DNA of 64,000 nt from Ignavibacteria bacterium (lineage in GTDB: Bacteria > Bacteroidota > Ignavibacteria > Kapaibacteriales > UBA2268). Shown here in pieces: positions 8,187-17,232 of the stretch. The DNA lies in NCBI GenBank assembly GCA_016844745.1, contig JAERMQ010000011.1:1-64000 (forward strand), given 5' to 3'. A program made the position numbers and the translations under genes. How positions within the stretch are numbered: the stretch's first letter is position 1; the number at the start of each line of letters is the position of its first letter. The notes below the pieces were generated by a model. That model searched no databases. It worked only from the letters and a program-made list of their open reading frames with translations, and was not told the DNA's origin.

Positions 8187-10508
8187 CTACATCCTATCCT
8201 TCTCGGCTAAAGCCCGCAATACCTTCTCAGGCGAAATCGGCAGGGAATCGATATTCACTCCCAAAGCATCAGCTACTGCATTCGCTATAGCTGCTGCTGT
8301 GGGTATAAGAGGCGCTTCTCCTACACCTTTCGAACCATACGGACCCTGCGGGTCTTCTGTTTCGATTGGGAAGAAATGAATGCACGGCACATCCTGGGCA
8401 GTCGGCAGTTTGTAATTATGAAAATTCGGATTAAGTACATAGCCATTCTCGACCTGCAATTCCTCTATTGTGGCATAACCCATCCCCATTACGACGCCCC
8501 CTTCGATTTGCCCGTCCAAGCCCAGTGGATTCAGTACCTTGCCCACATCCTGCGCTACGTAAACATCCAGAACCTTCACATTGCCTGTGTAAGTATCAAC
8601 CTCGACCTCAACAGCCTGCGAAGCAAATGCGTACGAACCCGACACATTACCCTTGAATTGCTTATCGGCAAATTCGCTGCTCGGTTCGTAGAAGTAAGTT
8701 ACAACGCAAAGCTCGTTCGGCTCTTTGAAGTGAAGCGCCCGAATCACTTTATCTAATTCTATTTGAGCGCCTGTCTTTACGGATTTTATCATTCCTCCGA
8801 AGTATTCCAAATCATCTTCAGTAGAGACGTTGCATGCAACGTCTTTACCAACCTTAGTTTTCAGCATTTGAGCGGCTTTCGGCGATATTTTCTTTTTCAT
8901 TTCAGCGACTGCTCCAAGCAATGAATTGCCGGCAACGAAGCTCGTGCGCGAAGCATGAACGCCAACGTCCCAGGGTTTAACGTCTGTATCTGTATTGATT
9001 ACTTTGATTTTCTTCAGGTCGATTCCAAGCTCTTCGGAAGCCATCATAGCTAATACGGTTTCAGAACCCTGCCCGATTTCGCTCGAGCCGGTAATTATAG
9101 TCAGGTAGCCGAAGGGGTCAATTTTCAGCGTTGTGCCGCAGCCGTCCGATGGATAAATTTTCGCTCCTCCTCCAACATGCAGCATAGAAGCATAGCCGGT
9201 TCCATACTTGTATCTGTTCGACGATTTCCCGTTTTGCTTTTCCTTGCTTTTGATAATTACGGTTTCCAATGCTTCCTTGTGACCGCAGGTAGCGAAGAGC
9301 AATCCTTGTTTTGTTACTTCACCCTTATAATTTGCATTGAGCAGCCGGATTTCATCCTTTCCTATACCTGCCTGCTCGGCTAACATATCGATGCACCGCT
9401 CTATGCAGAAAGTAGCCTGCGGATTACCATAACCCCGAAATGAACCTGCAAATATATTATTAGTATAAACCGAAGTAGTATCGAAGCGGCATGCCGGACA
9501 TTGGTACAATGATGAAAAAGTCTGCATCATTACGAACGGGGTAGTTGCACCCCAGGAAGTATATGCGCCGTTATCCATAATGATTTTAACATCGCGGAAA
9601 GTAAATCTGCCCTGCTCGTCGGCGCCGAAACTGCAATCGAATACCATCGGCTGGCGGGTAGGAGATGCGATGAATTCTTCCTCCCGGCTGAAAATCAATT
9701 GAACAGGCTGACCTGTTTTAATAGATAGTAATGCGCAAATCGGCTCGTATGGCGACATATCGAGTTTACTGCCGAATCCGCCTCCGATTACAACCTGGAT
9801 AATGCGTATTTTCGATGGCTCCATTTTCAACGCACGTGCAATATCCCGCTGATATAAGAACGGCACTTGTGTTGTACTGTAGAGAGTTAATCTGCCGTCA
9901 GTAGGGGAATAGTCGGCAGTCATATTACTGGTTGCCATGCAGCAATGCGTCACGCGTGGGAGAGTGAACCGGCGGCTGATGATGTATTTGCTTTTTGCTT
10001 TTTCTTGCGTCAAGTCGCCATGCTCATAGAAAAAATGCTCGGCTATATTTTTATTAGAATGTTTCCCGTCGATGAATTTATTTATTTGAGGAGCTTCTTC
10101 TTTCAAGGCTTCAAACGGGTCGAATATGCCCAGGCGTTCAATATATTGTACTTCGATTAGGGACAAAGCTTTTTGGGCAATCTCCTTCGAGACGGCTGCT
10201 ACGGCTGCAATCTCATCGCGAATACAATTGACTTCGCCTTTCTTCAGGATAGGATGGTCGCGGCGGTAGCTGATTAGCTCTGTGTCAACATCTTCTGCTG
10301 TTAGCACACACTTAACGCCATCTAATGCTTTAGCTTTCGAAGTATCGATTGAAACTATTTCAGCAAAGGGAAACTTAGCGCGGAGAATAGCGCCGTAGAG
10401 CATATTCGGGAGCTGGACGTCGGTTCCATATTGAGCCTTGCCGGTGATGCGGATATTTGCATCAATTTTTTGGGTAGGTTTACCAATTACATTAAGTTGT
10501 TTTGCCAT
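8187..10508 (-). CDS. xanthine dehydrogenase-family molybdopterin-binding subunit
   Basis: A 773-residue large subunit of the xanthine oxidase family. It has the N-terminal hammerhead domain (RITGKAQYGTDV), molybdopterin-binding blocks GGGFGSK and SFRGYGNPQ, GQGSETV, and the C-terminal KGVGEAPLIP with the catalytic Glu. The CO dehydrogenase AYRxxGR loop is absent; overall it looks closest to purine, aldehyde or 4-hydroxybenzoyl-CoA-type enzymes. The enzyme needs FAD and 2Fe-2S subunits; neither is adjacent and only a broken FAD-subunit piece exists at 54674. Residues ~554-563 are encoded by an inserted 28-bp palindromic element. Likely cytoplasmic, because no Tat signal is seen. Confidence 0.87.
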   Translation of the reverse strand: MAKQLNVIGKPTQKIDANIRITGKAQYGTDVQLPNMLYGAILRAKFPFAEIVSIDTSKAKALDGVKCVLTAEDVDTELISYRRDHPILKKGEVNCIRDEIAAVAAVSKEIAQKALSLIEVQYIERLGIFDPFEALKEEAPQINKFIDGKHSNKNIAEHFFYEHGDLTQEKAKSKYIISRRFTLPRVTHCCMATSNMTADYSPTDGRLTLYSTTQVPFLYQRDIARALKMEPSKIRIIQVVIGGGFGSKLDMSPYEPICALLSIKTGQPVQLIFSREEEFIASPTRQPMVFDCSFGADEQGRFTFRDVKIIMDNGAYTSWGATTPFVMMQTFSSLYQCPACRFDTTSVYTNNIFAGSFRGYGNPQATFCIERCIDMLAEQAGIGKDEIRLLNANYKGEVTKQGLLFATCGHKEALETVIIKSKEKQNGKSSNRYKYGTGYASMLHVGGGAKIYPSDGCGTTLKIDPFGYLTIITGSSEIGQGSETVLAMMASEELGIDLKKIKVINTDTDVKPWDVGVHASRTSFVAGNSLLGAVAEMKKKISPKAAQMLKTKVGKDVACNVSTEDDLEYFGGMIKSVKTGAQIELDKVIRALHFKEPNELCVVTYFYEPSSEFADKQFKGNVSGSYAFASQAVEVEVDTYTGNVKVLDVYVAQDVGKVLNPLGLDGQIEGGVVMGMGYATIEELQVENGYVLNPNFHNYKLPTAQDVPCIHFFPIETEDPQGPYGSKGVGEAPLIPTAAAIANAVADALGVNIDSLPISPEKVLRALAEKDRM
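8821..8848. repeat. 28-bp palindromic element inside the oxidoreductase gene
   Basis: Identical to 7951-7978. On the coding (minus) strand it is read in frame and encodes GKDVACNVST at about residues 554-563. Confidence 0.9.
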
Positions 10509-10711
10509 TTTCGTTCGTTATTCTATTTTTCAAATCATTTTTTACAGAATAACAATTTAAAAATAAAGTAATTAATTAACAAAAATAATTAATGAATTAT
10601 GAGTTATGAATTATAACAGATTTCTTTAATTTAAAACCTTATTTTAAACAATTAACCTCATTAGATATAAAATTTTCATTAATTTTGTAATGATAAATTG
10701 GAATAAATGAT

Positions 10712-10945
10712 ATGCTGGGAACTGATTATTTTTATAATAAAGTAATGATTAAACGTCCATATCTTAAGTTGGAATGGATTGAAAGAGTATTGGAGAATCC
10801 AGTAAAGGAAGAAAATCAAGCAGAAGACGGTCGTATAAGATATTGGGGATATATTGATGAAATAGGTAAATATTTAAGAGTAATTACTTTAGATGATGGG
10901 ATAACAGTTCATAATGCATTTCCCGATATGGATTTTAATGAATAG
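10712..10945 (+). CDS. DUF4258-like small protein
   Basis: A 77-residue protein whose pattern (RPYLKLEWIERVLENP ... RIRYWGYIDE ... LRVITLDDG) resembles DUF4258, a RelE/BrnT-like fold often in the toxin position of small toxin-antitoxin-like pairs. The ATG follows a TAATTTTG promoter-like element by about 25 nt. The DUF2283 gene begins 11 nt downstream on the same strand, the usual arrangement for this pair. Toxic activity is unproven for the family. Confidence 0.7.
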   Translation: MLGTDYFYNKVMIKRPYLKLEWIERVLENPVKEENQAEDGRIRYWGYIDEIGKYLRVITLDDGITVHNAFPDMDFNE

Positions 10946-10956
10946 GAGAAGTTAAA

Positions 10957-11172
10957 ATGAAATTTGAATATTTTAATGAGACTGACACTTTATACATTGA
11001 TATTAAGGATACTCCAAGTGTAGAATCCAAGGAAATTTCTCATGGTATTGTCCTTGATTTCGATTCCGAAGGCAATCTGACTGGAATTGAGATTGATAAT
11101 GCCCGTAATGTTGCAAATCTTTCAAAAATAGAAACTAAGTCATTACCACTAAATGATTTGATTTTCACTTAA
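10957..11172 (+). CDS. DUF2283 family protein
   Basis: A 71-residue DUF2283 protein: MKFEYFNETDTLYIDI, then SHGIVLDFDSEGNLTGIEI near residues 27-46, the typical core of the family. DUF2283 proteins are encoded directly after DUF4258 proteins in many genomes and are thought to form a toxin-antitoxin-like pair. AGGAG lies just before the start codon. The pair 10712/10957 is likely one transcript. Confidence 0.8.
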   Translation: MKFEYFNETDTLYIDIKDTPSVESKEISHGIVLDFDSEGNLTGIEIDNARNVANLSKIETKSLPLNDLIFT

Positions 11173-11228
11173 TATTGACCTATCATCAAAAGGAACTCTT
11201 GACGTTAAAGGAACAATGATAATATTTG

Positions 11229-11705
11229 TCATTTTAACCCTACTTTTTTAAGAAGTTCATCAATCCACATTTCTCCTTTAATAATCGGCATCAGTTTATT
11301 TTCCATAAATTCTTTGTAAGATTTTAAAATTGTGAATGAATTTTCAATTGGCAATTCATTGGATAAATTTTTATAATCTTCAAAGTAATTAATAATTGTA
11401 TTTGCCTTATCTTGATTCTGGTCATAATAATATTTAATATTTACAATTTCAATTCTATCTTTTTTTATTGAGTAAAAGATGGATTTGAATTTTCTAAGTA
11501 TAGAAATTTGAAATGGTATCATTCCAAAAACAACACTTTTGTGCAATTTATTATTTGAAAATCGAAGTTCATCATAATCTCTATCTATATCTCTATTACG
11601 ATAATGATAAAAATCAAGATAATAACCATTCTGTACCAGAAAAGTATGGAATACTCTTTGAATCTCAATGAATATTATTTCATTATATTTTAAATCAATT
11701 ATCAT
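11229..11705 (-). CDS. hypothetical protein
   Basis: A 158-residue soluble protein without recognisable domain, signal peptide or membrane segment. It is rich in Ile, Lys, Tyr and Phe, consistent with the A+T-rich accessory DNA around it. It starts with a clear ATG, and reads into no neighbour. It converges with the DUF4258/DUF2283 pair. The lack of any known motif means its function cannot be guessed. Confidence 0.5.
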   Translation of the reverse strand: MIIDLKYNEIIFIEIQRVFHTFLVQNGYYLDFYHYRNRDIDRDYDELRFSNNKLHKSVVFGMIPFQISILRKFKSIFYSIKKDRIEIVNIKYYYDQNQDKANTIINYFEDYKNLSNELPIENSFTILKSYKEFMENKLMPIIKGEMWIDELLKKVGLK

Positions 11706-11864
11706 ATTCTATACTAATTTTTGTTTATTTATAATAATTTCTGCTTTACTTTGACGTCAATTTAATATATGACGGTAATAGAATTTGATTATTATTTTAA
11801 TAAGTTTTAATTATACATCAATATAATAAATTGGAATAGCTTGATATGGAACACGAGAAGAAAA

Positions 11865-11984
11865 ATGAAAGATTGCCATATAAACATTTTTTATAGCGAC
11901 GATAATGGGGGCTATATTGCCGATATTCCTGATTTAAAGTTTTGTTCGGCTTTTAGCAATACCCCAAAAGAAGCGTTGTTGTAA
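11865..11984 (+). pseudogene. hicB: hicB antitoxin, 5' fragment
   Basis: From ATG 11865 the frame gives the N-terminal half of a HicB antitoxin: an IFYSDDNGGYIADIPDL core followed by CSAFSNTPKEALL, then a stop. The typical partial RNase H-like HicB fold needs about 70 residues, and the C-terminal part is missing. The homology stops where the minus-strand transposase remnant begins, so the gene was cut by insertion or by a rearrangement joining the two. No hicA toxin gene is visible upstream. Confidence 0.8.
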
Positions 11985-12369
11985 TTGTTTATCAAAGCAG
12001 ATGAATAGCTTTTCTATCGAGCCGCTATTTGTTAAATTTTCTCTAAATAGCCATACTGTATTGTGGTCAGGTACGTTATCGGAAAGTCTTAGTTCTAAAA
12101 AACGCATAAACGACAATATATCAAGGATTTGATATTCGACTTGTTCATCGGAAATATTGTAATATCTTTGCAAGATTAATATTTTAAACATCATTACATA
12201 ATCATATTGGAGGGCGTCCGCCTTTGCCTTTAGGTTCTTTTTCAAATACTTGATTTAGTATAGGTCGGAATATTTCCCAATTAATATTTTTATTTAGTTT
12301 CTCTAGTGGATCTTGTTTAACGCTGATTTTTTCTAAACGGAACTCTTCATCAAATAAGAGATTTTTCAT
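11985..12369 (-). pseudogene. IS5/IS1182-type transposase, N-terminal remnant
   Basis: From ATG 12369 the minus strand encodes MKNLLFDEEFRLEKI...GKGGRPP, and after a one-base frame change near 12215 continues as YDYVMMFKILILQRYYNISD...DHNTVWLFRENL, the DUF772 N-terminal domain of IS5-group transposases. The catalytic DDE region is absent: the match ends at about FDKQLQ, where hicB sequence starts. It is a dead remnant. Confidence 0.85.
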
Positions 12370-12447
12370 TAAATTGCATTTTTAAATATTGATTAAGAAA
12401 ATTGTTGGAAAAATCAATAAAATAAATAATTGATAAGAGATTTACGA

Positions 12448-12747
12448 ATGATAATTAAGTATTTAATAAGAAAATTCATAATTCAATCTTTATTATCAGG
12501 GACAGTATTATTTATTTTGTCTAATCTCAAACCCGGCTCTGATGCTTTGACAAATATTTATATATCATTCTTCATGGGTGGGATTGTCGGACTCATATTT
12601 TTATTTTATCACACTAAAAAACATAATTTGCAATATTTGTATTTCAATTTGAAGATTAAATACCGCAAAATATTTATCAATGTATTTTTCATTTATCAAA
12701 TTATTATCATATTAATTGTAATTTCTTTATGGACAATAATTCATTGA
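12448..12747 (+). CDS. small membrane protein, possible ABC permease part
   Basis: A 99-residue protein with three predicted membrane helices (around residues 11-27, 35-53 and 77-96). ATG 12448 is preferred; TTG 12430 would add six residues. Its end overlaps the start of the ABC ATPase gene by 19 bp, which indicates translational coupling. It is far shorter than a normal ABC permease, so it may be an accessory or minimal membrane partner. I recognise no family. Confidence 0.6.
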   Translation: MIIKYLIRKFIIQSLLSGTVLFILSNLKPGSDALTNIYISFFMGGIVGLIFLFYHTKKHNLQYLYFNLKIKYRKIFINVFFIYQIIIILIVISLWTIIH

Positions 12748-13361
12748 TATTCGATTCAATTTTTTTCTCTTATGGGATAAATGAAATCCTTCGAGGCACT
12801 TACCTTAATATAAAAAAAGGTAAAATTGTAGGTCTGTTCGGTATGAACGGTTGCGGTAAAAGCACACTTTTGAAGATTGGTATCGGTGCATTAAAACAAA
12901 ATGAGGGATTAATAATAATAAATGGAAATCGTTTTACTTCAAAATGCACAAACAAAAAGTATGATTTTATTGCTTATTTACATCAGGAGAACTTCCTTCC
13001 GATGGATTTAACAATAAAGCAGCTCATAAATAATATCAAAGATAATGAAGTAAAGGAAAAATTATTAAAAAATGAAATAATCAGTTCAAATTTGAATAAA
13101 AAAATCGGTGTATTATCAGGTGGAGAGAATCGATTTTTTGAAATAACTCTCGTACTTGCTTTGAATAGGGAATATATTTTCTTAGATGAACCTTTTACCG
13201 GGTTATCGCCTCTAAATATAGAAAAAGTAGTCGAAATGATTAAATTTGAGTCTAATAATGGTAAAGGAATTATCGTTTGCGACCACTATATTAATTACTC
13301 AATTCCGCTTGCTGATATAAAATATATGCTACATCAAGGGCAATGTAAAGTATTTAGTTGA
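12729..13361 (+). CDS. ABC transporter ATP-binding protein
   Basis: A 210-residue ABC ATPase. Walker A is GMNGCGKST (residues 38-46), the Q-loop region YLHQENFL, the signature LSGGE (129-133), Walker B YIFLDEP (149-155) and the H-loop VCDHY. All catalytic motifs are intact. The only companion gene is the overlapping three-helix membrane protein upstream. The signature is followed by NRFFEI, unlike the QR found in most family members. Substrate is unknown; small exporters of this shape often handle peptides or lipids. Confidence 0.88.
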   Translation: MDNNSLIFDSIFFSYGINEILRGTYLNIKKGKIVGLFGMNGCGKSTLLKIGIGALKQNEGLIIINGNRFTSKCTNKKYDFIAYLHQENFLPMDLTIKQLINNIKDNEVKEKLLKNEIISSNLNKKIGVLSGGENRFFEITLVLALNREYIFLDEPFTGLSPLNIEKVVEMIKFESNNGKGIIVCDHYINYSIPLADIKYMLHQGQCKVFS

Positions 13362-13520
13362 TAAGAAATTTTCAATTTTCAATTTTACAATTTTCAATCA
13401 ATTTTTAATGATAAATTTGCAATGATAAAGGTTTTCGAAGAAATTTTCAATTTTCAATCAATTTTTAATCTTCAATGAGCAATAATAAAAGCTATCAAAT
13501 AAATGATTATTTTTGAACAA

Positions 13521-13933
13521 TTACTTCACTTTTGATACATGCTGGTCTGGATGAGCCGGATTGGGAACAATACGATTGTTAGCGCAATCAACCAACAAGT
13601 TCAGCTTTTCAAGTACTGTCTGCCCGATTAATACTTCATCGCCGAGTATTAAGGCTTCTTCGAGAGTATCCCTTCCCATAATATTTATGATAATCAGTTC
13701 GGACACACCTACTGATTCATTTCTGCCATCGGCATATTCGGCTACCCTTTTACCACGAACCTCCAATCCAAGTTGTTCAAGTACAAAATTAGGTATCCAC
13801 TTCTAATAGCTCCGGTATCAATCATTGCATCGGCTTCATATTTACTGATTTCATCTTACCGAATCCTGCCCATTCTCGCAAGGGTTTCATCCATAGCGTT
13901 ATAAATTGATGTTTTTATTCGTACTTCACCCAT
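13521..13933 (-). pseudogene. retropepsin-like aspartic protease, decayed copy
   Basis: Starting at ATG 13933 the minus strand encodes MGEVRIKTSI...ADAMIDTGAIRS and then ...FVLEQLGL...GDEVLIGQTVLEKLNLLVDC...NPAHPDQHVSKVK. This matches the intact gene at 55209-55622 from end to end, including the DTGA active-site motif. A TAA after GRIR (about codon 26) and a one-base deletion after AIRS break the frame. Only the C-terminal 81 codons are open. No small EYDF-type partner follows. Confidence 0.85.
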
Positions 13934-14055
13934 AATACACATTTTTTTATTCAATAAATTTGTTACCGATATTTTTACTATTCTATTGTAAAAATTGGAA
14001 TTGGTAGGAAAACGGGAATATCTATTTCACAAAGTCTATCATATAACCATTCTAA

Positions 14056-14105
14056 TTTCCTGAATGGAATTCAGGGTTACGTAACCCTGTATTCCATTCA
14101 GGAAA
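14056..14105. repeat. 50-bp near-perfect palindrome
   Basis: Two 25-bp arms pair with one mismatch around the centre AC|GT (14080/14081). It lies about 110 bp after the phosphatase stop codon, so it could end that transcript, but no T run follows. Confidence 0.8.
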
Positions 14106-14217
14106 ATAAACATTTAGTCTATAACCTATATCCTTACACAACCCTATACCATTTGAAGAGAACTTCGCTATTCTGGAAGTGACTATTTTTTGATAGAAAA
14201 TTGAAAATTCTTTCCCC

Positions 14218-14904
14218 CTAAAAATCAACATTCTCCTGAACGAAAAGCTCATGAGTATGCAAATCCAAAGCGCATAAATTACCCTGGTTTTTCTTTACAT
14301 TTTTATATACGCAACCACCGTCTAAATATACTTTATCTGATAAAAGCGAAGCACGGATTTCATCTAAGGGTTTTGGCGTATGTCCGCAGATGAGCCTTCT
14401 CCCATTGATTTTATCCTTAAATATAGGATGGTCGCGCATCCATAACATGGATTCTTTATCGGCAAACGGGTCGGGTGCAAGAAAATTTATACCGGCATGA
14501 ACGAGAATGAAATTACGAACTTCAAGGTAATAGGGAAGACTGAAAAAAAATTCTTTATACTTAATATCTAACTGGCTTGGCATTTCGACATTAAAACTCC
14601 GGAGAGTTGTCTTTGACCCATTACTTGCCCATGCATAAAGTGCGGAAAGCGAATAGAGGGAATCAAGAAGCATTTTTTCATGGTTACCCATGATGGATTG
14701 GATTGAAAAGCCTTTCGAACGTAACTTCAAAACAGAGTCAACAACAGCTTTAGGATTTGGTCCCCGGTCGATTAAATCGCCGAGGATGTATATTGAATCA
14801 TCTTTTGTGATTTTCAGTATATTATAAATGAGCGCTTCGAAAGTAACGCTGCATCCATGAATATCACCAATTGCAATTTCTCTTCTGCGATGAATAAATG
14901 CCAT
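14218..14904 (-). CDS. PPP-family serine/threonine phosphatase (metallophosphoesterase)
   Basis: A 228-residue calcineurin-like enzyme with the PPP signature motifs GDIHG (residues 13-17), GDLIDRG (42-48), GNHE (73-76), a later VHAG and GHTPK. These coordinate two metals. Similar bacterial PrpA-type proteins remove phosphate from Ser, Thr or His and, in some cases, hydrolyse Ap4A. It begins 6 nt after the stop of the 14911 gene, so it is the last gene of an operon with the PorQ-like protein. Substrate is unknown. Confidence 0.88.
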   Translation of the reverse strand: MAFIHRRREIAIGDIHGCSVTFEALIYNILKITKDDSIYILGDLIDRGPNPKAVVDSVLKLRSKGFSIQSIMGNHEKMLLDSLYSLSALYAWASNGSKTTLRSFNVEMPSQLDIKYKEFFFSLPYYLEVRNFILVHAGINFLAPDPFADKESMLWMRDHPIFKDKINGRRLICGHTPKPLDEIRASLLSDKVYLDGGCVYKNVKKNQGNLCALDLHTHELFVQENVDF

Positions 14905-14910
14905 TCCAAA

Positions 14911-15363
14911 TCACTTTTTCGTATTACCGTTTTGTTCTTCTGCATTACTTACTGCAGCAGCCTTAGCAGCATCGAGTATGGAATTCTGCAATCTTTTGAA
15001 TCGCTCGGCATTGACGCCTAAAATTTTAGCTCTTTGCAGTAAATTGACGAAACTTTGAGCTAAATTGAGTGGGAAGTCAACCTGCACCAAATCTGTATTG
15101 GCTTTATTCTGAGCTATTACCGCTTTAACAATGGATTGCAAATAATCCTTCACCTGAATGAAAGCATCGACTTCTGAGCCTTGAACCTCGATTGTGTTCA
15201 ATAACTGTAAGGAAAAATGAATATCCTCTACAACAAATACCGGCTTTAAAATTGTCGGGGGCGCTTGAGCGGGTTGCTTTTGCTCATTTTTGTTATCCTG
15301 AGCTCCTGCGTTCGAAAGCAAAAATGCAATTAAGATTAATGCAAGGGTGAAAATTTTCTTCAT
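14911..15363 (-). CDS. secreted hypothetical protein
   Basis: A 150-residue protein with a clear signal peptide (MKKIFTLALILIAFLLSNAGA, cleavage likely before QDN). The mature part has a Gln/Pro-rich linker (residues 24-40) and then a helical domain without recognised family. It sits between the PorQ-like gene (36 nt upstream) and the phosphatase gene (6 nt downstream), so the three are probably co-transcribed. A periplasmic role linked to the outer-membrane protein is only an inference from position. Confidence 0.65.
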   Translation of the reverse strand: MKKIFTLALILIAFLLSNAGAQDNKNEQKQPAQAPPTILKPVFVVEDIHFSLQLLNTIEVQGSEVDAFIQVKDYLQSIVKAVIAQNKANTDLVQVDFPLNLAQSFVNLLQRAKILGVNAERFKRLQNSILDAAKAAAVSNAEEQNGNTKK

Positions 15364-15399
15364 AATTTAAATCCTGTTTTATTTCAAAAAAATCAATTT

Positions 15400-16341
15400 C
15401 TAAATATCAAGGGCTATGCTGAACCTGTGAAGATAGGCTCCTGAACCAACTGCGGAAGCGCTGTAATCGAAATTAAAATCCTTCATTTTAATTCCCGCCC
15501 CTCCGCAAAGTCCGGAAAGTTTTTTCTCAGTATCAGGAGTAGTAAGGCGACGAATCATATTATCATAGCCTAATCGAAGTTGAATATATTTTCCTAAATA
15601 AATTTCTCCGCCAAGTGAAAAGTTTTTAAACCTTTCAAAAAAACCGTCCTGATTATCTGCCAAATGATGAAAAGAAAAGTTAACTAACATCGGCAGTCCC
15701 CTGAGCCTATGACTAACACCTAATAGAATATCCAACGGAAGGTCTTCACTTGTACCGTCATAAGTAGTAAGCTGAAAACCGGCATGAAGTACGGCTAACC
15801 CGATTGTTACACGTTTTTCAGGTATAACATATAATAAGCCGGCATCTAAGGCAATAGCTGAAGAAGAATATTTCTCTATATTGGAATAAATAAATTTTGC
15901 AGTTGCACCCCAGTATAAGTTTGTATCTAACAAATTAGCATAACTCGTTGCTATTGACAAATCATTAGCGCCAAATGTACCATTGCGGACACCGTATTTA
16001 TCGGCACGGTCGAAACTGCCATTACTGTGATAATCTACCGAACCGGCAAACATTCCCAATTTTTCCGAAGTCATCAAATACGAAACCTGACCTGAATTAA
16101 TATCCAGTACATGTTTGTAAAATGTTGCCTGGAAACGTTTTTCAGTCACGGTCATAATTGATGCCGGATTATAGAATAACGCAGAAGCGTCATCCGTTAT
16201 CGATACGAAGCATCCGGCTAACCCTGCAGCACGTGCGCTGCTATTATCACGTAAAAATTGATATGGTGTTGCTGATTTAGCAAAATCCGGGATGCTGATT
16301 AATCCGGCTATTATGATAAGAATTATTTTTTTTCTAAGCAT
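15400..16341 (-). CDS. porQ: PorV/PorQ-family outer-membrane protein, closest to PorQ
   Basis: A 313-residue protein with an N-terminal signal peptide and a FadL/PorV-like beta-barrel pattern. It begins SSARAAGLAGCFVSITDDASALFYNPA, the block shared by PorV and PorQ, and contains FGANDLSIATSYA and QLTTYDGTSEDLPLDILLG, which resemble PorQ. PorQ is an outer-membrane component of the type IX secretion apparatus, consistent with the six T9SS cargos in this window. It leads the operon 15400/14911/14218. No other T9SS core gene lies nearby. Confidence 0.78.
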   Translation of the reverse strand: MLRKKIILIIIAGLISIPDFAKSATPYQFLRDNSSARAAGLAGCFVSITDDASALFYNPASIMTVTEKRFQATFYKHVLDINSGQVSYLMTSEKLGMFAGSVDYHSNGSFDRADKYGVRNGTFGANDLSIATSYANLLDTNLYWGATAKFIYSNIEKYSSSAIALDAGLLYVIPEKRVTIGLAVLHAGFQLTTYDGTSEDLPLDILLGVSHRLRGLPMLVNFSFHHLADNQDGFFERFKNFSLGGEIYLGKYIQLRLGYDNMIRRLTTPDTEKKLSGLCGGAGIKMKDFNFDYSASAVGSGAYLHRFSIALDI

Positions 16342-16601
16342 AGTATCTTATTTTATTTTCTTATTTCAATTAAATTTAATGACGAATTTTTGAAATTTTT
16401 ATTCTTTTTTATTTACAATAATATAATAGCATATTTTGAAATCCTGAATTACGAATCCACTCTAAAAAGCATTTTTTTGAAAATTTCATTCTAATATCAG
16501 ATTTTTGGAATTAGAATTATCAAGGACTTCCTAATTCCAAAATTGTACTTTGGAATTCATTTTTAGTTATTGGAGTAGACTCAATTATTGAAAAAATAAT
16601 C

Positions 16602-17060
16602 TTAATTTGCTGCTGAATAATATGCCAGCAACATAAGCACAATAACGATAACACAAATGATATATAATAAAATTAAAATACCCGTCAGCATAAAATAATT
16701 CTTTAACCGGCGGAAAGCGCCAACCAGATTGACCTGGTCATCGATATCTGTTTTGGCTACGAGTACGAATTTTTTGGCAGCGCCCCAAAGCAATACTCCC
16801 ATTACAAAAACAAAAATCAATATAATTGAATTCAGGGTGTGGATGAAAACCAAACCAGTAGGTAATTTGGTAATTGGATCCTGACTTCTAACAAGCATAA
16901 ATATTCCAACGCATAAAATAATCAAAACAACTCCAATCATAAAACTGCCGATGAATCGCATCCAACGGGCTAATCTAAGCATAATCTTAACTTCTTCCTC
17001 CGAAAAGGGAATTCTCTGCATAGTTTCCGGTTTTATTTCTGATGTAATGATTTCGTCCAT
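16602..17060 (-). CDS. DUF5362-like membrane protein
   Basis: A 152-residue integral membrane protein with three hydrophobic segments (about residues 36-56, 75-95 and 121-147) and a short charged N-terminus (PFSEEEVKIMLRLARWM). It resembles the DUF5362 family of small membrane proteins found in Bacteroidota. No catalytic residue pattern is evident. It stands alone, about 170 bp from the thioesterase gene, with a palindromic element in between. Confidence 0.6.
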   Translation of the reverse strand: MDEIITSEIKPETMQRIPFSEEEVKIMLRLARWMRFIGSFMIGVVLIILCVGIFMLVRSQDPITKLPTGLVFIHTLNSIILIFVFVMGVLLWGAAKKFVLVAKTDIDDQVNLVGAFRRLKNYFMLTGILILLYIICVIVIVLMLLAYYSAAN

Positions 17061-17100
17061 AATTTAGCTGTTAATAGTTTTTCGTTTTAAATTTCAATTT

Positions 17101-17221
17101 GAGACCTCTGAATAATAATAAAAATGTGCAAGATTGTAATTCTGAACTTGATTCAGAATCCACTCCCAGTGCGGTTTATGGGTTCTAAATCAAGTTACCA
17201 ATGACACTTTTCAGGGGTTTC
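17101..17221. repeat. MITE-like inverted element with GTGCGGTTTATGG core
   Basis: Outer arms GAGACCTCTGAA (17101-17112) and TTCAGGGGTTTC (17210-17221) pair at 10 of 12 positions. Inside is a 25-bp block (17157-17181) identical to 34320-34344, and similar in reverse to 62746-62770. Confidence 0.65.
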
Positions 17222-17232
17222 ATTTATTTGTT

